A DNA stretch of 64,000 bases from Gammaproteobacteria bacterium MOLA455 (GTDB taxonomy: Bacteria > Pseudomonadota > Gammaproteobacteria > Pseudomonadales > Porticoccaceae): contig AZIN01000001.1 in NCBI GenBank assembly GCA_000511875.1, positions 1,433,332 through 1,497,331 of the forward strand, in the 5' to 3' direction. The translations under genes and the position numbers were made by a program. This document shows, piece by piece, positions 7,118-15,735 of this stretch. The notes under the pieces are model-generated. The model searched no databases and was not told the DNA's origin. It was given only the letters and a program-made list of their open reading frames with translations. How positions within the stretch are numbered: position 1 is the first letter of the stretch; each line of letters starts with the position of its first letter.

Positions 7118-8194
7118 CTATGCCTTTATCGGTAAATAGATCGAGAACCTGGTGCTTCCCGGCTCTGATTCGCATTCAATAATGCCCTGATGAACATTGA
7201 TCGCAGACTGGGCAATGGTTAAACCCAACCCGGTGCCTTCACTGCGACCACTGATCATGGGAAAGAAAATTCGTTCCTTAATGTCTTCAGAAATACCCGG
7301 CCCGGTATCCATAATATCGAGGCGACACAGGACCTTGTGATGCTGACCGGCAATCGTGAAATTGCGTTGAATTCTGGTTTTTAGGGTTAAGCGCCGCTGA
7401 GGGGAATCTGACTCAAGCATTGCCTGCATAGCGTTGCGTGCAACATTTAGTACTGCCTGAATAAGCTGCTCACGGTCACCTGACAGATCCGGAATGCTAG
7501 GGTCGTAATCACGCGCTACAACCAGCCCGCCCTGAACTTCTACTTCGATTAATGTGGCGACGTGCTCGGCCACTTCATGAATATTGATCGGAGCAAATCT
7601 AGGCAACTGACTGGGACCCAACAGCCTATCGACAAGATTTCTCAGGCGATCGGTTTCGGTGGTAATAATCTGGCAGAGCTCAGCGGTCTCGCTATCGATT
7701 TCACTACTAGAGATTTCCTGGGCCAACAACTGAGCGGCTCCGCGGATACCGCCTAGGGGATTTTTAATTTCGTGGGCTAAACCGCGAATTAGACTTCTCG
7801 AGGTATCGTGAACCGAGAGCAATGCCTCCTCGCGGTTAATCCGCAGAATACGGTCTATGGGATGCATCTCCATCAACACCCACCGGTCTGAGCCAATGCT
7901 TATAGGCGTGACGGTGTAATCCACCTGAGAGGATTCAACCCCTAAACCACGGAGAAATTCATGGCGTAATGTCAGAGCCCGCCCAAACTCAAGCGCCTCA
8001 CGCAAGGTCTGGCGTGCGGTTTCATCATCATCAAACAGATCACTCACCGCAGAACCACGCAGACGCGCGCTGCCGGCCTGAAGCAGAGACTCTGCGGCTG
8101 GGTTTATATAATCGATCAATAGGCTCTGATCAATCAACAACACGGCAGTGTTGAGATTATCCAGCAGCAATCTATGTAGTTGATCTGAGGTCAT
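7118..8194 (-). CDS. glnL: Nitrogen sensor histidine kinase/phosphatase NtrB (NR-II)
   Basis: A 358-residue cytoplasmic kinase with a PAS domain (about 1-115), a dimerisation/phosphoacceptor helix with His141 in GLAHEIKNPLGGIRGA, and a HATPase domain with N, G1 and G2 boxes (NVARNAMQAM, DTGPGI, GTGLGL). It phosphorylates NtrC when nitrogen is short and dephosphorylates it when PII signals sufficiency. ATG 8194 is preferred: it gives the usual NtrB length, starts with typical sequence (MTSDQLHRLLLDNLNTAV) and has GGGA upstream. Longer in-frame readings add unrelated residues. It has its own sigma-54-like promoter and an NtrC box upstream. Confidence 0.95.
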   Translation of the reverse strand: MTSDQLHRLLLDNLNTAVLLIDQSLLIDYINPAAESLLQAGSARLRGSAVSDLFDDDETARQTLREALEFGRALTLRHEFLRGLGVESSQVDYTVTPISIGSDRWVLMEMHPIDRILRINREEALLSVHDTSRSLIRGLAHEIKNPLGGIRGAAQLLAQEISSSEIDSETAELCQIITTETDRLRNLVDRLLGPSQLPRFAPINIHEVAEHVATLIEVEVQGGLVVARDYDPSIPDLSGDREQLIQAVLNVARNAMQAMLESDSPQRRLTLKTRIQRNFTIAGQHHKVLCRLDIMDTGPGISEDIKERIFFPMISGRSEGTGLGLTIAQSAINVHQGIIECESEPGSTRFSIYLPIKA

Positions 8195-8255
8195 AAGTTC
8201 CCAATCGAATCGAGTATGAATACTGTAGAGACTACTGAGCCTCTTCAGTCTGTCT

Positions 8256-8271
8256 TGCAATAAGCAAGCCA
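8256..8271 (-). promoter_or_regulatory. Putative sigma-54 promoter of ntrBC
   Basis: On the minus strand this reads TGGCTTGCTTATTGCA: the -24 GG and -12 GC with TTGCA are intact and correctly spaced, compared with TGGCAC-N5-TTGCA; two of six -24 hexamer bases differ. Predicted start is near 8245, about 50 bp before ntrB. An NtrC box lies 126 bp upstream of that start. Confidence 0.55.
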
Positions 8272-8362
8272 AAAGCCAAGCCTAATGAATCTTCGCAAGC
8301 GACCGCTATAAGCGGGTCGGGGACGATAGACTGAGCCAAGTATAGTTCAGCTCAGGGAGTAG

Positions 8363-8379
8363 CGCACCATTTTGGTGCG
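8363..8379. promoter_or_regulatory. NtrC-binding box upstream of ntrBC
   Basis: CGCACCATTTTGGTGCG is a near-perfect palindrome. On the minus strand it reads CGCACCAAAATGGTGCG, agreeing with the enterobacterial NtrC consensus TGCACCAAAATGGTGCA at all but the outer bases. It lies between the DUF4124 gene and ntrB, centred about -126 from the predicted sigma-54 start. Confidence 0.75.
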
Positions 8380-8396
8380 AATAGATTTTAGTCGGG

Positions 8397-8966
8397 TTAA
8401 TTGCGCTTGAAATGACGCTGCACATGCACCGTGACAGACTCAGTGATGGCCAATACTGCGCCCTGAGATGAGAGCACACGAGCTGATATACGGTGGGATC
8501 CGCGCTCCAGTCCGCCAATAGATAGCGAGTTCGTCGAAATAGCGCTGCCATAAGCGGAGCCATCGACATAAAACTGCACTAGGTGATCCGCCTCAAGCGG
8601 CGGTGTCAGGGCTACTTGAACCAAGAGACTGGGCTCATCGAAGTGCACTAGAGAGCCGTCCAAGGGCTCAGCCAGTACGGCAGACGAGTAGCCTGTAAAG
8701 GCCATAACCGGCTCTGCATCTGCAGATTCTGGAGATCTTATGGCCTCTGAATTTGAAGCGGTACGTGGAGCCGGGCTAGAGACCGGATTAATAGCAGGTA
8801 AGAGTACCTCATCCATGACAGTTTCAGCTGGAGGCACATCTGTGTAAGTAATATTGCCCTGACCATCGACAACTTTATAAACACCGGAAGCCATCGCTGA
8901 GACTGCAATCAAACCAGTGGCGAGGGTGTTTAGAATTGCTCCACAAGGGGATAGAAGTGGCTTCAT
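8397..8966 (-). CDS. Secreted DUF4124-domain protein
   Basis: The 189-residue protein starts with a signal-like hydrophobic segment (residues 9-26, ending near AMASGVYK), followed by a DUF4124 motif, VYKVVDGQGNITYTDVPP. The middle is Ser/Pro/Glu-rich and probably disordered. The end, VQFYVDGSAYGS...LERGSHRISARVLSSQGAVL, looks like an Ig-like beta-sandwich. DUF4124 proteins are commonly found between glnA and ntrB in gammaproteobacteria, which is the arrangement here; their function is unknown, and a periplasmic location is inferred. Its 3' end lies just upstream of the NtrC box for ntrBC. Confidence 0.85.
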   Translation of the reverse strand: MKPLLSPCGAILNTLATGLIAVSAMASGVYKVVDGQGNITYTDVPPAETVMDEVLLPAINPVSSPAPRTASNSEAIRSPESADAEPVMAFTGYSSAVLAEPLDGSLVHFDEPSLLVQVALTPPLEADHLVQFYVDGSAYGSAISTNSLSIGGLERGSHRISARVLSSQGAVLAITESVTVHVQRHFKRN

Positions 8967-8999
8967 TGATCCGGCCTGTAAGTCTGTTGAAAAACCGTT

Positions 9000-9017
9000 T
9001 CTGGCACAGATGCCAGA
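9000..9017. repeat. Perfect 7-bp hairpin between glnA and the DUF4124 gene
   Basis: TCTGGCA, a four-base loop, TGCCAGA. Read on the minus strand it is followed after a few bases by GGTTTTTC, so it could be a second, weak terminator after glnA or an operator for the DUF4124 gene, whose start is 34 bp downstream. Function is not evident. Confidence 0.4.
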
Positions 9018-9054
9018 GTACGCTAATTAAAGACTAGACCTATTTTGAGCAAAG

Positions 9055-9090
9055 AAAAAGCCCGCCATTGAGACAATGGCGGGCTTTTCA
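9055..9090 (-). terminator. Rho-independent terminator of glnA
   Basis: GCCCGCCATTG, loop GAGA-like, then CAATGGCGGGC; on the minus strand the stem is followed by TTTTTCTTT. It lies 34 bp after the glnA stop. The 11-bp GC-rich stem and T tract make this a strong call, separating glnA from the DUF4124-ntrB-ntrC genes. Confidence 0.9.
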
Positions 9091-9123
9091 GGTCTTGCTA
9101 GGCGTAAAAATATATTCGGCTAT

Positions 9124-10530
9124 TTATACGCTGTAGTACATATCAAACTCAACCGGGTGAGTGGTGTGCTCAACGCGGTAAACTTCTTCCATCTTCAGTT
9201 CAATGTAAGCGTCGATCATTTCGTTGGTGAATACACCACCAGCAGTCAGATACTCACGGTCAGCATTCAACTCGTCTAGCGCTTCGCGCAGGCTGCCAGC
9301 AACCTGAGGGATAGCGGCGGCCTCTTCAGCAGGCAGATCGTAGAGATCTTTGTCCGCTGCATCGCCAGGATGAATCTTGTGCTTGATACCGTCCAAGCCA
9401 GCCATCAGCATTGAAGCAAACATCAGGTATGGGTTGGCAGTTGGATCACCAAAACGTACTTCTACACGCTTGCCACGTGGGCTAGCAACGTAGGGAATAC
9501 GGATTGCAGCAGAACGGTTACGGGCTGAGTAAGCCAGCATTACCGGCGCTTCAAAACCTGGAATCAAACGCTTGTAAGAGTTAGTCGAAGCGTTGGCAAA
9601 AGCATTCAGCGACTTGGCGTGCTTGATGATGCCGCCAATATAATGCAGAGCCATTTCGCTCAGGCCAGCATAAGCATCGCCAGCGAACTGGTTGACACCG
9701 TCTTTAGCAAAAGACATGTGGACGTGCATACCAGAACCGTTGTCACCAACGATTGGCTTAGGCATAAAGGTCGCTGTCTTGCCATAGGCGTGGGCAACGT
9801 TGTGGACACAGTACTTAAGAATCTGGACCTGGTCAGCTTTAGCAACCAATGTATCAAAGCGAACACCAATCTCACACTGACCAGCAGTGCCTACTTCGTG
9901 GTGATGTACTTCGATATCTAGACCCATCTGCTCCATGGCATTACACATGGCAGCACGCAGATCGTGCAAGCTATCAACTGGTGGTACTGGGAAGTAGCCG
10001 CCTTTAACGCCAGGGCGGTGGCCCATGTTGCCGTCAGCAAAATCACTGCCTGAAGCCCAAGCTGCCTCGTCAGAGTTAATCTTGTAGAAAGCGCCGCTCA
10101 TGTCGACACCCCATTTGATATCGTCAAAGACGAAAAACTCGGGCTCGGGACCAAAGAATGCAGTATCGCCAAGGCCTGTAGAGTTCAGGTATTGCTCAGC
10201 GCGCTGAGCAATGGAGCGTGGATCGCGTTCGTAGCCCTGCATAGTTGAAGGTTCAACGATACCACAGCGAATGATAACGGTAGGCTCATCAGTGAAGGGA
10301 TCGAGAACAGCAGTGCTGTCGTCTGGCATCAAAATCATATCTGATTCGTTAATACCCTTCCAACCAGCGATAGATGATCCATCGAACATTTTACCTTCAA
10401 CGAAAAAGTCATCGCCAACTTCACCGACAGGTATAGAAACATGCTGCTCTTTACCTTTGGTATCAGTAAAGCGCATATCGACCCAGCGAGCGCCACTTTC
10501 TTTAATAAGATTCAAAGTCTTCTCAGACAT
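9124..10530 (-). CDS. glnA: Type I glutamine synthetase (GlnA)
   Basis: The 468-residue enzyme makes glutamine from glutamate, ammonia and ATP as a cytosolic dodecamer. Landmarks are the N-terminal beta-grasp ([15 protein letters not shown]), the FDGSSIAGW latch, metal and glutamate residues in PEPEFF and [10 protein letters not shown], the NGSGMHVH loop, and the adenylylation site KDLYDLP with Tyr at residue 397, the same number as in E. coli. This makes it a GSI-beta enzyme under GlnE control, and glnE is present in the window. ATG 10530 is set by a GGAGG five bases upstream; in a longer in-frame reading that ribosome site would be translated. Transcription is predicted from a sigma-54 promoter with two NtrC boxes. 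Confidence 0.98.
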   Translation of the reverse strand: MSEKTLNLIKESGARWVDMRFTDTKGKEQHVSIPVGEVGDDFFVEGKMFDGSSIAGWKGINESDMILMPDDSTAVLDPFTDEPTVIIRCGIVEPSTMQGYERDPRSIAQRAEQYLNSTGLGDTAFFGPEPEFFVFDDIKWGVDMSGAFYKINSDEAAWASGSDFADGNMGHRPGVKGGYFPVPPVDSLHDLRAAMCNAMEQMGLDIEVHHHEVGTAGQCEIGVRFDTLVAKADQVQILKYCVHNVAHAYGKTATFMPKPIVGDNGSGMHVHMSFAKDGVNQFAGDAYAGLSEMALHYIGGIIKHAKSLNAFANASTNSYKRLIPGFEAPVMLAYSARNRSAAIRIPYVASPRGKRVEVRFGDPTANPYLMFASMLMAGLDGIKHKIHPGDAADKDLYDLPAEEAAAIPQVAGSLREALDELNADREYLTAGGVFTNEMIDAYIELKMEEVYRVEHTTHPVEFDMYYSV

Positions 10531-10646
10531 GTATTCCTCCAATAGGGATTGTGCGTTTTAAATTGTGTTTTCTAATTCGAAGCCTTTCAAAGAATCCTTT
10601 CAAACTGCCAGAGCAATTCTCTACAGACTGTTACTGTTCGAGAATC

Positions 10647-10662
10647 TGCAATAGTCGTGCCA
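10647..10662 (-). promoter_or_regulatory. Sigma-54 promoter of glnA
   Basis: On the minus strand the site reads TGGCACGACTATTGCA, a full match to TGGCAC-N5-TTGCA. Predicted transcription start is near 10636, giving a leader of about 105 nt before the glnA start. In the 404-bp gap between glnA and the rhodanese gene, this promoter and the two NtrC boxes are the only features I can identify. Confidence 0.88.
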
Positions 10663-10768
10663 ATAGATCTGTCACTGTGCAGATCAAGCCGTGCTAGCTA
10701 AAGCCAACGCCACCTCTGCCACACCGGCCGGTCATAGGCCGCCAGCAACTCACACCACTCAATTAATT

Positions 10769-10785
10769 AGCACCATTATGGTGCG
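10769..10785. promoter_or_regulatory. NtrC-binding box 1 upstream of glnA
   Basis: GCACCATTATGGTGC is a palindrome with the GCACCA-N3-TGGTGC half-sites of the NtrC consensus. It is centred about 141 bp upstream of the predicted sigma-54 start, and box 2 lies 31 bp (three helical turns) further away. E. coli glnAp2 has two strong sites about 32 bp apart, a matching geometry. Confidence 0.82.
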
Positions 10786-10800
10786 ACATAAAAGCACTGC

Positions 10801-10815
10801 GCACCATTTAAGTGC
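10801..10815. promoter_or_regulatory. NtrC-binding box 2 upstream of glnA
   Basis: GCACCATTTAAGTGC keeps one perfect half-site (GCACCA) and one with a single change (AGTGC). Centre is about -172 from the predicted glnA start, 31 bp beyond box 1, on the same DNA face. Probably the weaker, cooperative site. Confidence 0.68.
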
Positions 10816-10934
10816 TTTAAGTCAAGCTTTCAATGACGACCTCTATCAAGCCGCAGCAGTATAATGCTTTTGTCTGGTTTTTCTGCCATTCTTTCTAGCC
10901 TATTCAGCAACAATGTCGATTCAGGAGCCCAATA

Positions 10935-11207
10935 ATGGCGAGCATTGAGACCATAACCCAGCCACAGGCTGAGGACATTATCCTCGATATCCGCCATCCG
11001 GACGAAACCGAGCAGCGCCCACTCATCTGGACCGGCAATAAAATCATCTGCCTGCCATTCTTCCAGATTGTGAAACACGTCAACGAGCTCGATAGGCGGC
11101 AGTCCTACCTGCTCTATTGCGAAAAGGGCATTATGAGCCGTCTTCACGCTGACTCGATGCAAAAAAGCGGCTTTGAAAAGATCGCCGTTTTTATCCCCCT
11201 GCCGTAG
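10935..11207 (+). CDS. Stand-alone rhodanese domain resembling the ThiI C-terminal domain
   Basis: The 90-residue protein is one rhodanese domain: ILDIRHPDETEQRPL, LPFFQIVKHVNELD, then the catalytic loop YLLYCEKGIMSRLHADSM with the persulfide Cys. The IRHPDE and YC.(K/R)G.MSRL motifs are those of the rhodanese domain fused to the C-terminus of ThiI, the sulfurtransferase for tRNA 4-thiouridine and thiazole. The gene has its own ribosome site (AGGAG seven bases before ATG 10935), so it is a real short gene. In Pseudomonas, full-length thiI lies between glnA and typA; here the same place holds this domain alone, with no THUMP or PP-loop sequence in the 404 bp upstream. Function as a separate sulfur carrier is inferred. 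Confidence 0.82.
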   Translation: MASIETITQPQAEDIILDIRHPDETEQRPLIWTGNKIICLPFFQIVKHVNELDRRQSYLLYCEKGIMSRLHADSMQKSGFEKIAVFIPLP

Positions 11208-11286
11208 CCCGCCGACAGATCCAAAACACGAAATAAGCAATCAAACCAACGTTTTATCTGCGCCATTTCGCATTATTTGAGTTGAT

Positions 11287-11315
11287 TAGTCGCCATTATC
11301 GCTGAGAAGCGACTA
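11287..11315. repeat. Inverted repeat ahead of the GGDEF-EAL gene
   Basis: TAGTCGC and GCGACTA, seven-base arms separated by 15 bases, directly followed by a TATATTT stretch, about 57 bp before the GGDEF-EAL start. It could be an operator or part of a promoter; there is no T tract, so a terminator is less likely. Confidence 0.3.
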
Positions 11316-11371
11316 TATTTAGAATTTAGCCTGAGTTTTGTCCAACCGAAATCAGCCGCAGGATGCAGCCG

Positions 11372-13744
11372 ATGATGAGCACTGAAAATTTGCTCGGGGA
11401 ATTCAAGGAAGCAGAACACTCCACTCCCCGCTCGCTCAACAGCTCGATCCAGATCGAGCTGGAACGGTACGTTTCAGGAAACATCAGCTCAGGTCTGGGC
11501 ATTTCAATGGCCGGCGCCATATTTCTACTGGCTCTGGGAAGTGCTCAAAGCCACACTTTTTTAGATTGGAGCTGGCTGGCCGCAGTCACCCTAGCGAGCC
11601 TGACAATCTGGCTGTGGTCAGTGCGCATCAGCCGCGACACCAGGCCAAGCAGCAGCCAAACGCGCGCTCTTATCAATACCTCGTCACTACTTTTTGCCGC
11701 CCTTTACGGGACTGCAGCTGTGATCTTTATCACCCCCGATAACGTGGAAACCTCGGTCTTAGCGGCTATAACCCTGATTGCCCTGACCTTTTCCTGGCCA
11801 CTGACCCACGCGTTACTACCGATCTTCCGCCACCTCTTTTTAAGTTTAGTATTTGCGCCACTATTAATCGCATTGTTCAGCTATCAAGCTAAGATAAGCC
11901 CGGGCTTTTTAGTCTTAGTCGCACTGACCTATTTTATTCTCAACCGCAATCAGCTCAGTCAGCGCCGCAGCTTTAGCTCGGCGACCGGCAATATGATCAA
12001 AGCCAATGAACACTCAGACGTGGTGGTCGCCACCAGCCAAAAGATCACTAGCCTGATTGAACAGACGCCCCTGGGGTTTATTGAATGGAATCAGGAGCGA
12101 GAAATAATTGGCTGGAATCCAGCGGCCACCACCATATTTGGTTATGCCAAAGAAGAAGTCTTGGGGCGCACTACAGAATTTCTATTTGATAAACAGAAGA
12201 GTTTTCTATTACAGCAGGTTGAAAATGATCTTTTCCTCTTTGGTAAGGACTTTACCGGCACAGCAGAAAATGTCACCCGCGACGGCACTATGATTATCTG
12301 CGAATGGAACGATACGCCACTGTTTGATGCGGCGATGAATGTGGTGGGCGCAGCATCCTTCGTGGAAGATGTGACCGACCGGGTCAATCTCGAAACACGC
12401 ATCAAGCAGCAGGCCTACTTTGACCCCTTAACCGGCCTGCCCAACCGCCACCGCTTGATGGAAGAGCTCAATCGGGTTGTCGCCCTAGCACAGCGCAGTC
12501 AAAATTACTGCTCGCTACTCTTTATTGATCTCGATCACTTTAAAGAGATTAACGATACCCGCGGCCATCATTACGGCGATATAGCTCTGGCCCTATTCGC
12601 TCAGCGCCTGCGTAAGGTGATCCGCTCTGAGGAGGCCGTAGCCCGCCTCGGCGGTGATGAATTTGTTGTGCTGCTGGAAAACCTTGGCACCGAAGAAGAA
12701 CCCTCGCGCCTGCAGATCGCTCAGGTGGCAGAGAAAATCATTGATGCTGCCCGCGAGCCTCTGGTGATCAAAGATGAAAAATTCCGTATTAGCTGCAGTA
12801 TAGGTATTGTACTGTTTAACGATGGCAGCTCTGATAGCGAGGCAATTCTTCAGCAAGCAGACAAGGCCCTCTACACCATCAAGCGCGAGGGCAAATCGAA
12901 CTACTATTTTCACAACCAGAAACTTCCCTCTGAGATGCAAACTCAGGCCATTCTGCTGGAACAGCTGCGTGACAACACCAACAACCAATCGTTTTTGCCT
13001 TACTACCAACCTATTCTCAATACCAAGACTAATCTGATTAGCGGCCTACAAATATTTTTGCGCTGGAAAAATCCCAACAATGAATTGATCGCCGCCAATG
13101 AAATTATCTCACTGCTCGAGTCAGGCTCGATGATCGTAGATATCTCACTAACACTCCTCGATCAGATTTTTAATCAGGTCGATCTGTGGCGCGATCAGGA
13201 TTTATGGCTTCAGGATCAGCAGATTTACTTCACCCTCAGCTTGCGTGAGCTGGAGCATCCATCGTTTAGCTTAAGTATTGAAGCACTGCTGGCCAAATAC
13301 TCTATCGAGCCAAACACTCTGGTGTTCACTGTTCACACCGAAACCTTGCCGAAAATACATAATCCCCTAACTCTGCAATTGAACAGCCTCAGAGCGCTGG
13401 GTATTCGCTTTGTTGTCGACAACGTCGGCTATCAAACCCTGCCAATTCAAAAGTTGCGCGAATTCGATGTGGATACCATTCGCATTTCTCACAAACTAAT
13501 GGCCGAATGTCCATACATGGAGAGTTCTTGGAATTTAGTCAAAGGCTTGGTGGAGCTGACTAAATCTGTGGGCCTAAATTGTATAGCTCCCTGCGTTGAA
13601 GAGGCCGAAATACATCATCTTTTACTCGATACCGGCTGTCCGTTATTGCAGGGAAATCTGATCGCACCCCCCTCACCAGCCACCGCAATCACCCGAATGT
13701 TGATCGAACGCAACACTATCAGCAGCGAAGAATCTACCGCCTAA
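11372..13744 (+). CDS. Membrane PAS-GGDEF-EAL protein with degenerate EAL domain
   Basis: The protein of about 790 residues has an N-terminal block of about five or six membrane helices (about 45-200), a PAS domain (about 220-340, GFIEWNQEREIIGWNPAA), a GGDEF domain with intact GGDEF at 427-431, and an EAL-type domain (about 530-780). The diguanylate cyclase half looks active, with substrate loop DPLTGLPNRH; its inhibitory site is RSEE rather than RxxD. The EAL half lacks key residues: the motif is LQI instead of EAL, the metal loop reads VDNVGYQTL instead of DFG.G.S.L, and the lysine-bearing loop is DTIRISHKL. It is probably a c-di-GMP producer with a non-catalytic EAL module. ATG 11372 or 11375 fits the AGGA better than ATG 11363. 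Confidence 0.9.
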   Translation: MMSTENLLGEFKEAEHSTPRSLNSSIQIELERYVSGNISSGLGISMAGAIFLLALGSAQSHTFLDWSWLAAVTLASLTIWLWSVRISRDTRPSSSQTRALINTSSLLFAALYGTAAVIFITPDNVETSVLAAITLIALTFSWPLTHALLPIFRHLFLSLVFAPLLIALFSYQAKISPGFLVLVALTYFILNRNQLSQRRSFSSATGNMIKANEHSDVVVATSQKITSLIEQTPLGFIEWNQEREIIGWNPAATTIFGYAKEEVLGRTTEFLFDKQKSFLLQQVENDLFLFGKDFTGTAENVTRDGTMIICEWNDTPLFDAAMNVVGAASFVEDVTDRVNLETRIKQQAYFDPLTGLPNRHRLMEELNRVVALAQRSQNYCSLLFIDLDHFKEINDTRGHHYGDIALALFAQRLRKVIRSEEAVARLGGDEFVVLLENLGTEEEPSRLQIAQVAEKIIDAAREPLVIKDEKFRISCSIGIVLFNDGSSDSEAILQQADKALYTIKREGKSNYYFHNQKLPSEMQTQAILLEQLRDNTNNQSFLPYYQPILNTKTNLISGLQIFLRWKNPNNELIAANEIISLLESGSMIVDISLTLLDQIFNQVDLWRDQDLWLQDQQIYFTLSLRELEHPSFSLSIEALLAKYSIEPNTLVFTVHTETLPKIHNPLTLQLNSLRALGIRFVVDNVGYQTLPIQKLREFDVDTIRISHKLMAECPYMESSWNLVKGLVELTKSVGLNCIAPCVEEAEIHHLLLDTGCPLLQGNLIAPPSPATAITRMLIERNTISSEESTA

Positions 13745-13778
13745 CGAAAAGATCCGTAGCAGTTTCTGTCAATTAGCC

Positions 13779-13784
13779 TATAAT
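13779..13784 (+). promoter_or_regulatory. Putative -10 box of typA
   Basis: A perfect TATAAT 31 bp before the typA start, followed by a GC-rich discriminator. No convincing TTGACA lies 16-18 bp upstream (closest is GTAGCA). The leader would be very short, about 24 nt. Confidence 0.5.
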
Positions 13785-13814
13785 CGCGCCTTTTTGCGCC
13801 TACTGGTACCTCTC

Positions 13815-15626
13815 ATGTCCATCGAAAACCTGCGGAACATTGCAATCATTGCCCACGTTGACCACGGTAAAACAACTCTGGTCGACAAACTTCTCAGCCA
13901 ATCTGGCACCCTCGATCGTAAAGATGTGGGTTCAGAGCGCCTTATGGACTCCAACGATCAGGAGAAAGAGCGCGGAATTACGATTCTGGCGAAGAACACT
14001 GCGATCAACTGGAATGACTATCGCATCAATATTGTAGACACCCCAGGTCACGCCGACTTCGGTGGTGAAGTAGAGCGCGTTCTCTCTATGGTCGACTCAG
14101 TATTATTGCTGGTTGATGCCGTAGACGGTCCAATGCCACAGACACGCTTTGTAACCTCTAAAGCATTCGAGCAGGGTTTGCGCCCGATTGTTGTTATCAA
14201 CAAGGTTGACCGTCCCGGCGCTCGTCCAGACTGGGTTATGGATCAGGTTTTTGACCTTTTCGACAACCTGGGCGCCACTGACGAGCAGCTCGACTTCCCT
14301 GTTATCTATGCGTCAGCACTGAACGGCATTGCCGGTCTCGATGTCGACGACATGGCCGAAGACATGACCCCGCTCTACGAAATGATCGTCAAGGACGTAC
14401 CTCCACCTAAGGTGGACGTTGACGGGCCATTCCAAATGCAGGTTTCCGCACTGGCTTATGACAGCTATGTGGGTGTTATAGGTGTTGGCCGCATTACTCG
14501 CGGCAAGCTCAAGCCAGGACAGCAGGTTATTGTTAAGTCTGCCGACGGCAAAGAGCGCAAAGGTAAGGTTCTCAATGTTAAAGGTTATCTTGGACTCGAA
14601 CAGATCGAGACCGAATTAGCCGGCGCTGGCGATATCGTCTGTATTAATGGCATTGACGGCCTGAGCATCTCCGACACTCTTTGCGACCCAGAGCATATTG
14701 AAGCCTTGCCAGCACTGAGTGTCGATGAGCCCACTGTGAGCATGACCTTTATTGTTAACGATTCACCTTTTGCCGGACTTGAAGGCAAGTATGTGACCAC
14801 GCGAAATATTAAAGACCGTCTCGAACAGGAACTGATTCACAACGTGGCACTGCGCGTTTCGCCAGGGGACACCCCAGACAAGTTTATTGTATCTGGTCGC
14901 GGTGAGCTTCACCTGTCGGTACTAATTGAAACCATGCGTCGCGAAGGCTTCGAGATGGGCGTTTCACGTCCGGAAGTGGTTCAGAGAATAGTCGACGGCA
15001 AAGTTCACGAGCCATTTGAGCAGGTTGTCATCGACGTTGAAGAACAGCATCAGGGTTCAGTAATGGAAGAACTCGGCATGCGTAAAGCCGAGCTGACCAA
15101 TATGGAACCTGACGGAAAAGGCCGCGTACGCCTGGAATTTTCTATGCCGTCTCGTGGACTGATTGGCTTCCGTGGCGCCTTTCTTACCCTGACTTCAGGC
15201 TCAGGCATTATGACCAGTATTTTTGATCACTACGGCCCGGCGAAAGAGGGCGAAGCTCACTCACGCAAAAACGGTGCTCTGATCAGCATGGTTAAGGGTA
15301 AGACTGCTGCCTATGCATTATTTAATATTCAGGCTCGCGGTCGTCTATTCTTAGGTCATGCAATTGATGTTTACGAAGGCCAGATAGTGGGTATCCACTC
15401 TCGCGGCAATGATTTGGTCGTCAATCCGATTAAAGGCAAGCAGCTGACTAACGTTCGCGCCTCGGGAACAGACGAAGCACTGACCCTAGTGCCACCGATC
15501 AAGCACACGCTGGAACAGGCACTGGAGTTTATTGAAGACGATGAGCTGGTAGAAGTCACTCCAATCAGCATTCGTCTGCGCAAGAAGCGCCTGACTGAGA
15601 ACGAACGCAAACGTGCGCCAAAGTAA
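13815..15626 (+). CDS. typA: Ribosome-associated GTPase TypA/BipA
   Basis: The 603-residue translational GTPase contains P-loop [10 protein letters not shown], switch I with [22 protein letters not shown] and the EF-G-like domains, then the TypA-specific C-terminal region ([27 protein letters not shown]). It binds 70S ribosomes and is needed for 50S assembly and growth at low temperature or under stress. ATG 13815 is chosen since [17 protein letters not shown] is the conserved start; an upstream in-frame start would add residues not seen in the family. It is flanked on both sides by GGDEF genes and followed by a stem-loop. Confidence 0.97.
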   Translation: MSIENLRNIAIIAHVDHGKTTLVDKLLSQSGTLDRKDVGSERLMDSNDQEKERGITILAKNTAINWNDYRINIVDTPGHADFGGEVERVLSMVDSVLLLVDAVDGPMPQTRFVTSKAFEQGLRPIVVINKVDRPGARPDWVMDQVFDLFDNLGATDEQLDFPVIYASALNGIAGLDVDDMAEDMTPLYEMIVKDVPPPKVDVDGPFQMQVSALAYDSYVGVIGVGRITRGKLKPGQQVIVKSADGKERKGKVLNVKGYLGLEQIETELAGAGDIVCINGIDGLSISDTLCDPEHIEALPALSVDEPTVSMTFIVNDSPFAGLEGKYVTTRNIKDRLEQELIHNVALRVSPGDTPDKFIVSGRGELHLSVLIETMRREGFEMGVSRPEVVQRIVDGKVHEPFEQVVIDVEEQHQGSVMEELGMRKAELTNMEPDGKGRVRLEFSMPSRGLIGFRGAFLTLTSGSGIMTSIFDHYGPAKEGEAHSRKNGALISMVKGKTAAYALFNIQARGRLFLGHAIDVYEGQIVGIHSRGNDLVVNPIKGKQLTNVRASGTDEALTLVPPIKHTLEQALEFIEDDELVEVTPISIRLRKKRLTENERKRAPK

Positions 15627-15666
15627 TTAGTTAAAAGCAGCGACACAAGCACTAAGCAATCTGCTT

Positions 15667-15699
15667 GAAAATAATGGGCCAGGATGGCCCATTATTTTA
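15667..15699 (+). terminator. Terminator of typA
   Basis: AATAATGGGCC, five-base loop, GGCCCATTATT, then TTAG: a perfect 11-bp stem 43 bp after the typA stop. The T tract is short, so termination may be partial. It ends 37 bp before the next start codon. Confidence 0.75.
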
Positions 15700-15735
15700 G
15701 TGCTACATTTACTACCAACGGACGGTGGGAAGCTT

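Noticed and set aside
10531-10934. Remains of the THUMP or PP-loop part of thiI upstream of the rhodanese gene
   Set aside because: No frame in this gap gives ThiI-like motifs; the stretch is the glnA promoter and enhancer region.
12593-13009. Open frame of 138 codons on the minus strand inside the GGDEF-EAL gene
   Set aside because: Shadow of the coding strand: the sense frame carries the GGDEF motifs through this region.
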